Origin: Saprospiraceae bacterium
GTDB taxonomy: Bacteria; Bacteroidota; Bacteroidia; Chitinophagales; Saprospiraceae
Direction of reading: 5' to 3'
Assembly: GCA_020631355.1 (NCBI GenBank)
Contig: JAHDHL010000013.1
Location: 17,719-76,451 of the forward strand
DNA length: 58,733 nucleotides
Under the pieces are notes generated by a model. The model saw only the letters and a list, made by a program, of their open reading frames with translations. It did no database searches and was not told the DNA's origin. Each line of letters begins with the position of its first letter. The first letter of the stretch is position 1. The position numbers and the translations under genes are program-made. Shown in pieces: positions 1 through 7,430 of this stretch.

Positions 1-70
1 AAAATGAATTGAATTGGCCCATAGGACTGGTAATGTATTGTTTTTTTTAATCGTGTCGCAGTCGGATGGC

Positions 71-772
71 TTATTTCAATATGAAACCCATTCGGAACGT
101 GAAAAGAAATATGGGTGAGAATGTGGAGATTGATCGTTCTGCTTCAGTAGGATTGAACTGGTTAGCGAATGGGTTATTCGTAACGTTGGTACCTGTTGCA
201 CCGGAGGGTACATCCTTATTGAAGACGGAACGGACTCTACCTCCAATTCCCAATTCCCATTCGGCACTCATTTTTCTGAATTTACCGACTCTGTAGGACC
301 CTACGGATGCAACCAAACCATTCGACCATACATTCTTTCTATAATCAAAGAATCTCTGATAAGCTCCATTATCTATATCAAACCAATCCTGAAGATCCCA
401 GGTTTCGAATTGGCTTGTATAAGTACCACTGACGTAGAAATTGAACCCCAATCTGGGTTCTACAAGGTAGTGCCTGTAACCTGACCTCAATCGGATTCCC
501 TGCATGTCCTGGTACTCCGAGTTAAAGAGGTTATGGGGAAATGGGAAAAGCCATCCTAGTTCATGGAGAAAAGAATGTCTGGGATTTTCCAAACGATGCT
601 CTATGCCCCATTGGAATGAGGGCAAAGGGAGTGGTAGCATTTCAAAAGGAGCATATTTCAACTCCAACTTGGCGGGTATTACCTCATTTTCTAGCGTATC
701 CGTATCATTGGATTGCCCAAAGGCAAACAGTCGGATAAACAGGAAGCCGAACAATAACAGATAGGGTTTCAT
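71..772 (-). CDS. Exported outer-membrane-type protein, unknown function
   Basis: The 233-residue protein starts with a clear Sec signal peptide (hydrophobic residues about 4-18, then FAFGQS). The rest alternates polar and aromatic residues in short strands (for example GFNFYVSGTY and the C-terminal FLFTFRMGFILK), which suits a small outer-membrane beta-barrel. No named family was recognised. Its start lies only 5 bases after the stop of the LVIVD lipoprotein gene upstream, so the three genes between 2104 and 71 probably form one transcript; this one is last. The 70 bases beyond its stop show no convincing hairpin. The barrel call is inferred from composition only. Confidence 0.7.
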   Translation of the reverse strand: MKPYLLLFGFLFIRLFAFGQSNDTDTLENEVIPAKLELKYAPFEMLPLPLPSFQWGIEHRLENPRHSFLHELGWLFPFPHNLFNSEYQDMQGIRLRSGYRHYLVEPRLGFNFYVSGTYTSQFETWDLQDWFDIDNGAYQRFFDYRKNVWSNGLVASVGSYRVGKFRKMSAEWELGIGGRVRSVFNKDVPSGATGTNVTNNPFANQFNPTEAERSISTFSPIFLFTFRMGFILK

Positions 773-777
773 TGAAT

Positions 778-1560
778 TTAGGATTGAATGGGTATACGGG
801 ATACTTCTTGTATATTATTCAAGTCTGTATAATCAAATTGGTATACATTGTCTGTTCCGACACAAAGTAGTAATCCGTCGAGGGGAATGACATCGAATGC
901 CTGGAAATAATCGAAATGTGCAATCATGGTCAGATTATAGGGGTCACTGACATCGAACACCTTGAGTCCTGCCCAGTCATCACATACAAAAAGAGTAGTA
1001 CCGTCCAACCCGAGTCCTTTGGGCCTTGACATGGGGTAGGAAATCAATAGTTCGGGATTAGTGATGTCCTCAACATTGAAAATCTTGAGTTCATTCACGA
1101 TATTCCAACCACCACAAGGACCATCAGTTTCTCCATCATGCAAAGTGACATAAGCATATGTATCATTAGCTACCACAGGGTCGCAGGGCAGGATGGGAAA
1201 TTCGTAGGTATAGGTTGAGGTTTGGCTAGGAATACCATCTTGTTGGATGGTATAGATGTATAATCCGGAGCCAGAACCAATAAATAACTTATCCTGATAA
1301 TTGAAAATGGATTCTATCTGTTCACCGATTTCCTGTGTGCTGATTCTTACAGGAAGGGCCGGATTCGATAAGCTGAATGTTTGGATGCTGCTGTTATCGA
1401 CGATGTATAGGAAATTACCCACAGTGATAAAACGGGCATAAGATCCTGCAATTCCGGTATCGCTCCCACCTGTTTCAAGAGAAAGGGATGCCTCGTCACT
1501 GGAACAAGAGCCCAGAACCAATAACGCAACTAAGAAAAATATGGATTTTAAAGATTTCAT
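778..1560 (-). CDS. LVIVD-repeat lipoprotein
   Basis: I place the start at 1560, giving 260 residues beginning MKSLKSIFFLVALLVLGSCS. This is a lipoprotein signal peptide with lipobox LGSC; the longer open frame to 1659 adds 33 residues before it and runs into the upstream gene. The mature part carries repeated blades such as FLYIVDNSSIQTFSLSNP, LFVCDDWAGLKVFDVSDP and LLCVGTDNVYQFDYTDL. These are typical of the LVIVD repeat, a beta-propeller unit common in surface lipoproteins of Bacteroidota. It is probably lipidated and held in the outer membrane. Ligand unknown. It sits 10 bases after a shorter LVIVD lipoprotein gene and 5 bases before an exported barrel-like protein gene. Confidence 0.85.
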   Translation of the reverse strand: MKSLKSIFFLVALLVLGSCSSDEASLSLETGGSDTGIAGSYARFITVGNFLYIVDNSSIQTFSLSNPALPVRISTQEIGEQIESIFNYQDKLFIGSGSGLYIYTIQQDGIPSQTSTYTYEFPILPCDPVVANDTYAYVTLHDGETDGPCGGWNIVNELKIFNVEDITNPELLISYPMSRPKGLGLDGTTLFVCDDWAGLKVFDVSDPYNLTMIAHFDYFQAFDVIPLDGLLLCVGTDNVYQFDYTDLNNIQEVSRIPIQS

Positions 1561-1570
1561 TTCCTTGGTT

Positions 1571-2104
1571 TTATATCCTACACTGAGGTTCGGTGAGTAA
1601 AGCTTGTTCCCATCCAATGACGGTTCCAAGGTTATTGTCAACACATTCGAAGTAGCCATTGCCGAATTCAGGATAATTCTGGTTGACAGCTGGATAAACG
1701 TTTGGGATTCGGTTGATGGCTTCGATATTATCCAAATCGGAAATATCCAATACTACGAGGTCCGTAACATTATCCGTATATAGGAAATTACCCTTGATGG
1801 AGATATCCTTACTGCCAGGAATGGAGATGAATTTCAAGAATATCGGATTGACAGGGGATTGGTTGTCAATGATATGGATACCTTTATTGACTTCACTTAC
1901 ATAAATGAGTCCGTCCTTGTAATATATCTTCCCCAATTGTCCTACCGGGCGGGCATCTTCTACGGTGATGTTCTGCCAGTCAAGACCATCGGCATAGATG
2001 GGTCTGAGGCCATGGATTTGGTATACGGAGCCACTTGGAGACTCATCTATACAGGAGTATAGGGTCAGAAGTATGACCATACTGAAGAACCAGAGGTGTT
2101 TCAT
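1571..2104 (-). CDS. Short LVIVD-repeat lipoprotein
   Basis: The 177-residue protein begins with a lipoprotein signal (MKHLWFFSMVILLTLYSC, lipobox LYSC). It contains two clear LVIVD blades, IYVSEVNKGIHIIDNQSP and FLYTDNVTDLVVLDISDL. It ends with GTVIGWEQALLTEPQCRI, which resembles the normal C-terminus of this lipoprotein family, so I read it as a complete short member rather than a frameshifted fragment of the downstream gene. It is the first gene of the three-gene minus-strand set and may form a partial propeller or pair with the neighbouring LVIVD lipoprotein; that pairing is inference. Confidence 0.82.
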   Translation of the reverse strand: MKHLWFFSMVILLTLYSCIDESPSGSVYQIHGLRPIYADGLDWQNITVEDARPVGQLGKIYYKDGLIYVSEVNKGIHIIDNQSPVNPIFLKFISIPGSKDISIKGNFLYTDNVTDLVVLDISDLDNIEAINRIPNVYPAVNQNYPEFGNGYFECVDNNLGTVIGWEQALLTEPQCRI

Positions 2105-2182
2105 GATGCTTGATTGTCGTTGTGAAATGTTATTTCCTAAACAGAACGAAGAGAAAAAGGAAGATGCTGGCTAGCTTAGCAT

Positions 2183-2929
2183 TTAAATATGATTCTCATT
2201 GGGAGTGGATTCCTCGTCGGATTCCTCACTGGATTCGGATTCTTCCATTTGATGCGTATCTTCCGTATTTTCCTGTATGATATCAGGGTTGTCTTGTTCT
2301 TCCTCATTCTTGAAGAATGAGCGATTGAAAAGAATCAGTACGAATACACCAATGGTAATGGATGCATCAGCAAGGTTAAAGACAGGGCGGAAGAATTCGA
2401 AGCGATTACCTCCGATTCTGGGTACCCATTCCGGCCAATAGAATTCGAAAAGTGGAAAGTGGAACATATCCACGACCTTACCATGTAGCATCGGGGCATA
2501 GCCTTCTCCCCAACCCACGACTTGGGCGATGTTATGTGAATGTCTCTGGGAAGCCTCGAAAATCATTCCATAGAATGTACTATCAATGATATTACCCGTA
2601 GCACCTGCTAGGATAAGTGCGAAACTAACGAGAACACCATAACCATGTCCTTTCTTGATGAGAGAGTGGATGAACCATCCAAGGAAACTCACTGCTACTA
2701 TCCTAAAGAGACTCAAAAGTAGCTTGCCATATTCCCAATCCAATTTAAGACCGAATGCCATACCCTCATTCTCTATGAAATGAAGTCTGGCCTTATCGGT
2801 CATGAAGCTACCGAATAAGGGCTCGTCCTGATGTAGGAACATATTGGTTTTAACCCAAATCTTCAACCATTGGTCAAAGAATAAGACAAGAAAAATTACC
2901 CCGACTACAAAGATCCATTTCTTTTTCAA
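2183..2929 (-). CDS. lspA: Lipoprotein signal peptidase (signal peptidase II)
   Basis: LspA cleaves the signal peptide of prolipoproteins in the inner membrane after lipidation of the +1 cysteine. The 248-residue protein has the N-terminal membrane segment with FFDQWLKIWVK and further membrane segments. Both catalytic aspartates are visible, in GATGNIIDS (about residue 117) and FNLADASITIG (about residue 185). It is longer than the usual 160-170 residues: there is an extra loop between the two Asp motifs (about residues 125-170) and an acidic Glu/Ser-rich tail after about residue 205. The arginine that commonly follows the first Asp is Ser here. Its placement after a TraR/DksA gene is usual in Bacteroidota. 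Confidence 0.93.
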   Translation of the reverse strand: MKKKWIFVVGVIFLVLFFDQWLKIWVKTNMFLHQDEPLFGSFMTDKARLHFIENEGMAFGLKLDWEYGKLLLSLFRIVAVSFLGWFIHSLIKKGHGYGVLVSFALILAGATGNIIDSTFYGMIFEASQRHSHNIAQVVGWGEGYAPMLHGKVVDMFHFPLFEFYWPEWVPRIGGNRFEFFRPVFNLADASITIGVFVLILFNRSFFKNEEEQDNPDIIQENTEDTHQMEESESSEESDEESTPNENHI

Positions 2930-2970
2930 GAGTGCTACTGATTAACTGAACAATTAGTTTCAGTGCAAAA

Positions 2971-3354
2971 TTAATTTTTTCTAGCAGTTTTTGCCTCCAT
3001 ACTTAGGGTAGCATGAGGAACGGCACGAAGTCTTTGCTTGGAAATCAGTTTTCCTGTTTCCCTACAAATACCATAAATCTTATTATCAATACGAATGATT
3101 GCATTTTCCAAATGCTTGATATACTTCTGCTGCCTGGCAGCTAATGTGGCTAGCTTGTTGTTTTCGGCAGTCCCGATTCCATCATCCAGACCTCTGGCTT
3201 TGGTATCTCCATTATCAGCTGAGGATGCCAGTTGCTCCTTGAAAAAATCCAATTCTCTTTGGGCTCTACCCAATTTCTTTTCAATTAAAGCTCTGAATTC
3301 TTCTAGTTCTGCATCAGAATAACGGGTCTTGTCAGTTTTGTTGCTGCTTTCCAT
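2971..3354 (-). CDS. TraR/DksA-family protein lacking the zinc cysteines
   Basis: The 127-residue protein has a coiled-coil region (about 15-95) followed by a DksA-type C-terminal motif, YGICRETGKLISKQRLRAVP and then HATLS. DksA relatives bind the RNA polymerase secondary channel and modulate transcription, often with ppGpp. Only one cysteine of the usual four-cysteine zinc finger is present, a form common in Bacteroidota. The gene lies 41 bases upstream of lspA on the same strand and is probably co-transcribed with it. The promoter should lie in the A/T-rich gap upstream of 3354. The family call is firm; the regulatory target is not known. Confidence 0.88.
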   Translation of the reverse strand: MESSNKTDKTRYSDAELEEFRALIEKKLGRAQRELDFFKEQLASSADNGDTKARGLDDGIGTAENNKLATLAARQQKYIKHLENAIIRIDNKIYGICRETGKLISKQRLRAVPHATLSMEAKTARKN

Positions 3355-4089
3355 AATTGTACATTGTGTGATTCCCGAAAGGATAAATTCATAAGTATGC
3401 TACTGGACGACCTGTGATAAGTGTATCACCAAATCTTTGCCAATAATGGTTACAAAAGTAATAAAATAGATTGAATAAGTTATAATTGATGTGTTAGTAT
3501 CTATCTAACAATGAGGGAATTACTTATCGCTTTAATTGTAAACTCTAATTCTGAATCAACTATTTAAGAATGCTTTTTGTGACTTAGATTTGATTCTTAC
3601 AATGTGTTTTCATGTAGGTTCCAAGAAAAAGATATCATCTGTCAATTTAATCTTCATAGTATCGTTTTAGTGATATAAAGATACTTATAGTATTGTTTAG
3701 TAATGCTTAATACATGATGATGTAAAATATGTGTAATAGATAATTGGATGTGTGTTGTAATTTTAATGTTAAAATTCGATTATTTCACCCATTAAAATTT
3801 GCTCTAATTGTTGAATCTGCATATTATTGTAATTCCCTCGAGTATAATTTGGAATTATACATTTCTAAGCCTAATATTTTACCTCCCCTTTAGGCTAAAA
3901 ATTTAACATTTAAATTATTTAAGCAAAGAGAAGCGTAGCGTCTAGCACTTAATTTCCTGTTGCCCACTAATGTATTCTAACCATATCAATTGCTTTGCAA
4001 TTGGCCATACCCTCATTGTTTCAAACTGAGTTTGGACAATGCTGGGCTGCTACAGATTTGCACAAATTCACTCATTTAATTCTTTAACT
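3355..4089. other. A/T-rich intergenic region between divergent genes
   Basis: About 735 bases separate the TraR/DksA start from the T9SS gene start. No convincing reading frame is present. Two small inverted repeats can be seen: TGTTAG/CTAACA at 3492-3510 with a 7-base spacer, and CAATTGC/GCAATTG at 3987-4003 with a 3-base loop. Neither is followed by a T-run, so they are not terminators; the second, about 90 bases before the T9SS gene, could be an operator or 5' UTR hairpin. Divergent promoters must lie here, but no clear Bacteroidota -33/-7 pair was identified. Confidence 0.5.
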
Positions 4090-6369
4090 ATGAAAAGAAT
4101 ATTACTTAGTTTTTTATCATTTACATGCTTCATCACTATTTCAATGGCACAGAATGATTGCTCCAGCGCCATTGCACTTCCAAATCTTTCGGGAGGGGGG
4201 ACACATTCCGTTACCGCTACGGCAATAACGCCCGGAACCTCAGGTGGTGTAGGTGGAGGAGCAGGGGCCAATAATGCTGCTTGGTTCAGTTTCTTACCTG
4301 ATGAGGATGGAACATTGGATGTCAATTCTTGTAATGGTGGAGCGGATACCCGATTATATATCCATGATAGTTGTGCAGGGCCATATCTGGCTAATAACGA
4401 TGATGCCTGTGCGACCGGAACAGGGAATAACTATGCTTCCGAGGTTACGGGCCTGAGTGTAAACAGTGGTACAACCTATTATATAGAATGGGATGACAGA
4501 TGGAGTGGAAATTCCTTTGATTGGAATATTTCCTTTACACCTCTACCACCCGCTGCACCTGATTGCCCTACCTTATCGTCACCGACCAATGCCTCAATGG
4601 ATGCTTCATTGACAGCAAATCTTACATGGACTCCTGCAGCTACAGGTGCCGCAGCCACATCCTACGATGTGTACTTGGGTACCGTATCTGGTTCTTTGAG
4701 TTTGGCAGGGAATACTTCGAGTACGAATTATGTACCATCAGGATTGATGAATGGTACTACATACTATTGGGCAGTCCATCCTGTCAATGCTGCAGGAAGT
4801 ACGGACTGTTCAGCCACGGAATATTCTTTCACTACGGAAGCACTTCCTACGAATACGGATTGTGCCAATGCCGAAGTCTTACCCACTTTGTCAGGAGGAG
4901 GAAGTCACAGTGAGAGCGGAACTACAATTATAGGTTCCTCTGCTGGTGGAGTAGGAGGAGGAGCAGGTTCTTACAATGCTGCTTGGTTCAGCTTTACTCC
5001 GGCTGAGAATGGTATCCTTGATTTGAATTCTTGTAATGGTGGCGAAGATACAAGGGTCTACTTGCATGATGACTGTGCAGGACCAGCTCTGGCTTCTGAT
5101 GATGATACTTGCCCTGTTTCACCCGGAGGTAGCTCATATGCTTCTGAAATCTCAGGACAGGAAGTCGTTTCAGGAAATACCTATTATATAGAATGGGATG
5201 ACAGATGGGGGAGTAATCCTTTTGATTGGTCCATGACATTTACTCCTGCATGTATTGCGATGAACCATATTTCCCTGAATACCTCAACCGTGACGAGTTC
5301 TGCTGCCAACGGGTGTGATGCCACAGACGGTTGGACGTATTATGAGGATGCATCCAATCCGGGGAACTATGTGTTCGGAATTGATTGGGGAATGAATAAT
5401 AACGCTGCCAAGGCCGCTGCAACAGTAACGATTCAGGTAGATGGAACGCCCAATTCTGCTGGTGATTCTGATGGTGGTGCTTTCTTCATGGGACGCCAAT
5501 GGGATGTGGATCTGGGTGGTACTAGTTTGGTGGACCCTGTCAGTATCAGATTCTTCTATGATCCAGCTGAAAAGACTGCAGCTGAGAACGCAGCAGCTAA
5601 TCATGCTTTCACATATGGGATTCCTGATAACGGATTTACATGGTTCAAAATGAATGGTTCAGTGGATTTCTCAACCATAACGGACCCTGCGTTTAACCCG
5701 GAAGTTCCTTTGGGTGAGGATGCTACAGGTACGATGAATGGTGTGACCTATGTACAACATGATGGAATCACTTCGTTCTCATCTGGTTCCGGAGGGGCTA
5801 GTTCAGGAAGTACGCCACTTCCCGTTGAATTTGTTTCCTTTGATGGTTTTGCCAAGGAAAGGACCAATGTATTGGAATGGAGTACGGCAACTGAAATCAA
5901 TAATAGCCATTTTGAAATAGAACGCTCACCAAATGGAGAGGACTTTGAGAAAATAGGTAGGGTGAATGGCGCAGGGAATGCCATAGAAATGTTGGAATAT
6001 AGTTTCGTGGATGTGAATCCTTTAGCCAAAGGATATTACAGGTTGAAACAGGTGGATTTTGATGGTACCTACGATTATTCCGAAATCATCAGTATCATTC
6101 GTTTGGATGCTGCGATTTCAATTGGTAATGTCATGCCCAATCCCACAAAGGGAATCACAAGTATCGAATTCAGTGCGAATCAAGGAGGGCAAATCAATTT
6201 GAATATCATGAATGTCAATGGACAAGTGGTTTCCCAACAATCCATTTCTGTACAAGTAGGTGTGAATACCACGACTCTGGATTTGAATTACCTGGCTAAT
6301 GGGGTGTATTACATAACACTCAGTGATGGTAAGGATAAGGCTACAACCAGATTGGTTAAAACCAACTAG
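4090..6369 (+). CDS. T9SS-exported adhesin-like protein with duplicated domain
   Basis: I place the start at 4090 (759 residues) because MKRILLSFLSFTCFITISMA is a good signal peptide; the frame open to 4039 only adds 17 residues before it. Domain order: a Cys-containing beta domain (about 22-155), an FN3-like domain (about 158-253, ending TTYYWAVHP...YSFTT), a second copy of the first domain (about 256-390), an unrelated region (about 390-575), the LPVEFVSFDGF / LEWSTATEINNSHFEIERS module common in Bacteroidota exoproteins, and a C-terminal T9SS type A sorting domain (PNPTKGITSIEFSANQGGQI ... NGVYYITL). It should be secreted through T9SS and anchored or released at the surface. Ligand unknown. 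A structured 3' region and a terminator follow. Confidence 0.87.
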   Translation: MKRILLSFLSFTCFITISMAQNDCSSAIALPNLSGGGTHSVTATAITPGTSGGVGGGAGANNAAWFSFLPDEDGTLDVNSCNGGADTRLYIHDSCAGPYLANNDDACATGTGNNYASEVTGLSVNSGTTYYIEWDDRWSGNSFDWNISFTPLPPAAPDCPTLSSPTNASMDASLTANLTWTPAATGAAATSYDVYLGTVSGSLSLAGNTSSTNYVPSGLMNGTTYYWAVHPVNAAGSTDCSATEYSFTTEALPTNTDCANAEVLPTLSGGGSHSESGTTIIGSSAGGVGGGAGSYNAAWFSFTPAENGILDLNSCNGGEDTRVYLHDDCAGPALASDDDTCPVSPGGSSYASEISGQEVVSGNTYYIEWDDRWGSNPFDWSMTFTPACIAMNHISLNTSTVTSSAANGCDATDGWTYYEDASNPGNYVFGIDWGMNNNAAKAAATVTIQVDGTPNSAGDSDGGAFFMGRQWDVDLGGTSLVDPVSIRFFYDPAEKTAAENAAANHAFTYGIPDNGFTWFKMNGSVDFSTITDPAFNPEVPLGEDATGTMNGVTYVQHDGITSFSSGSGGASSGSTPLPVEFVSFDGFAKERTNVLEWSTATEINNSHFEIERSPNGEDFEKIGRVNGAGNAIEMLEYSFVDVNPLAKGYYRLKQVDFDGTYDYSEIISIIRLDAAISIGNVMPNPTKGITSIEFSANQGGQINLNIMNVNGQVVSQQSISVQVGVNTTTLDLNYLANGVYYITLSDGKDKATTRLVKTN
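4474..4503 (+). repeat. Direct repeat copy 1 within the T9SS gene
   Basis: These 30 bases are identical to 5179-5208 and encode TYYIEWDDRW. They mark the best-preserved part of the tandemly duplicated Cys-containing domain, pointing to a fairly recent duplication or to gene conversion between the copies. Confidence 0.8.
5179..5208 (+). repeat. Direct repeat copy 2 within the T9SS gene
   Basis: Identical to 4474-4503 over 30 bases. The surrounding domain is clearly homologous in protein (both copies share SCNGG.DTR and YIEWDDRW) but more diverged in DNA. Confidence 0.8.
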
Positions 6370-6387
6370 GTTGAAGAAGGATATGTC

Positions 6388-6449
6388 TGGCATTGGTTTT
6401 CCTGGATAATAGATAACCTGGAATCTATCAGGACAAAGTACCAATGCCA
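6388..6449 (+). other. Nested hairpin in the 3' region of the T9SS gene
   Basis: A perfect 10-base outer stem (TGGCATTGGT at 6388-6397 with ACCAATGCCA at 6440-6449) encloses an inner stem: CCTG plus ATAGAT (6401-6404, 6409-6414) with ATCTAT plus CAGG (6423-6432), with a 4-base bulge and an 8-base loop. It begins 18 bases after the stop codon and precedes the terminator at 6484. It may be an mRNA-stabilising 3' structure or a small RNA; no known RNA family was recognised. Confidence 0.5.
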
Positions 6450-6483
6450 AAGATGTTCTTAAATCAGGACTAGTACTTTGGTC

Positions 6484-6523
6484 GCTCCCACTAATTTGAT
6501 TTAGTGGGGGCTTTTTTGTTTTG
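6484..6523 (+). terminator. Rho-independent terminator after the T9SS gene
   Basis: An 11-base stem, GCTCCCACTAA (6484-6494) with TTAGTGGGGGC (6501-6511, one G-U pair), has a 6-base loop and is followed by TTTTTTGTTTT. It ends transcription of the gene at 4090-6369 before exonuclease III. Confidence 0.88.
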
Positions 6524-6620
6524 ATAATTTGGAATGAATTGCCGAATATTATGCCCAACATTGGACACTTTATTTATATTATTAATCATACATGTTTAAT
6601 TTCTAATAAATTGCAAAAGA

Positions 6621-7394
6621 ATGGTGAAAATCGTCTCTTATAATATTAATGGGGTTAGGGCAGCTTCCAAGAAAGGATTAGTGGATTGGATAGCAGACAT
6701 AGGAATGGATATCATTTGTTTTCAGGAAGTGAAAGCCAATGTGGACCAATACGATACCCAAGCCTTGGAGGACTTGGGATATAGTTTTTCCTGGAATAGT
6801 GCCGAGAAGAAAGGATATAGTGGGGTAGCCACATTCTCAAAAAAAGCACCCGATTTTGTGGAAATGGGTTGTGGCATAGAAAAATACGATAGGGAAGGAA
6901 GAATCCTAAGGACCGATTTCGGGAGTTGGACCCTGCTCAATTGCTATTTCCCATCCGGTACAAGTGGTGATGAAAGACAAGAATTCAAAATGGAATTCCT
7001 GTCCGATTTTCAGGAATGGATCAATGAACTCAAAAAAGAACGACCCAATCTCATCATAGTGGGAGACTATAACATAGCCCATACTGAGAATGATATCCAC
7101 AATCCCAAGAGCAATAAGAATACCTCCGGATTCAAACCAGAAGAAAGAGCTTGGATGACAGCTTGGTTCGAAAGTGGTTTTACGGATGCATTCCGTTCTC
7201 AGTATCCCGATAAAACAGAATACAGTTGGTGGTCTTACAGGGCTGCTGCACGAGCAAGAAACAAGGGATGGAGGATTGATTACCAATCCGTCTCCAATAA
7301 TATCAGTGATAAGATAGAGGATGCAGGACATTATAATCAGGCCGTACACTCGGACCATTGCCCTGTCTTTTTAGATATAGATTTACCGTTTTGA
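6621..7394 (+). CDS. xth: Exodeoxyribonuclease III / AP endonuclease
   Basis: The 257-residue protein matches the endonuclease/exonuclease/phosphatase fold of exonuclease III, which cleaves DNA 5' of abasic sites and trims 3' ends in base excision repair. Visible motifs in order are SYNINGVRAA (metal-site Asn), IICFQEVKA (catalytic Glu), LLNCYFPSG, VGDYNIAH (catalytic Asp/Asn pair), WWSYRAAARARNKGWRIDY and the C-terminal SDHCPVFLDI with the catalytic Asp-His. Length is normal. It stands alone downstream of a terminator, and 36 bases separate it from the protease gene that follows. Confidence 0.96.
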   Translation: MVKIVSYNINGVRAASKKGLVDWIADIGMDIICFQEVKANVDQYDTQALEDLGYSFSWNSAEKKGYSGVATFSKKAPDFVEMGCGIEKYDREGRILRTDFGSWTLLNCYFPSGTSGDERQEFKMEFLSDFQEWINELKKERPNLIIVGDYNIAHTENDIHNPKSNKNTSGFKPEERAWMTAWFESGFTDAFRSQYPDKTEYSWWSYRAAARARNKGWRIDYQSVSNNISDKIEDAGHYNQAVHSDHCPVFLDIDLPF

Positions 7395-7430
7395 TTCATC
7401 AGGCCATTTTGCCACAAATTTCAATTCAGC

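Noticed and set aside
66-296. 76-codon plus-strand frame opposite the first gene
   Set aside because: It lies within the coding region of the exported protein on the minus strand and has no signal, domain or composition of a real protein.
1561-1659. N-terminal extension of the second LVIVD lipoprotein
   Set aside because: It would put 33 residues before a clear lipoprotein signal peptide and overlap the upstream gene; the start at 1560 explains the protein.
778-2104. The two LVIVD genes as one frameshifted gene
   Set aside because: Each has its own lipobox signal peptide, and the first ends with a family-typical C-terminus.
3987-4003. Palindrome as a terminator
   Set aside because: No T-run follows on either strand; it is left as a possible operator or UTR hairpin.
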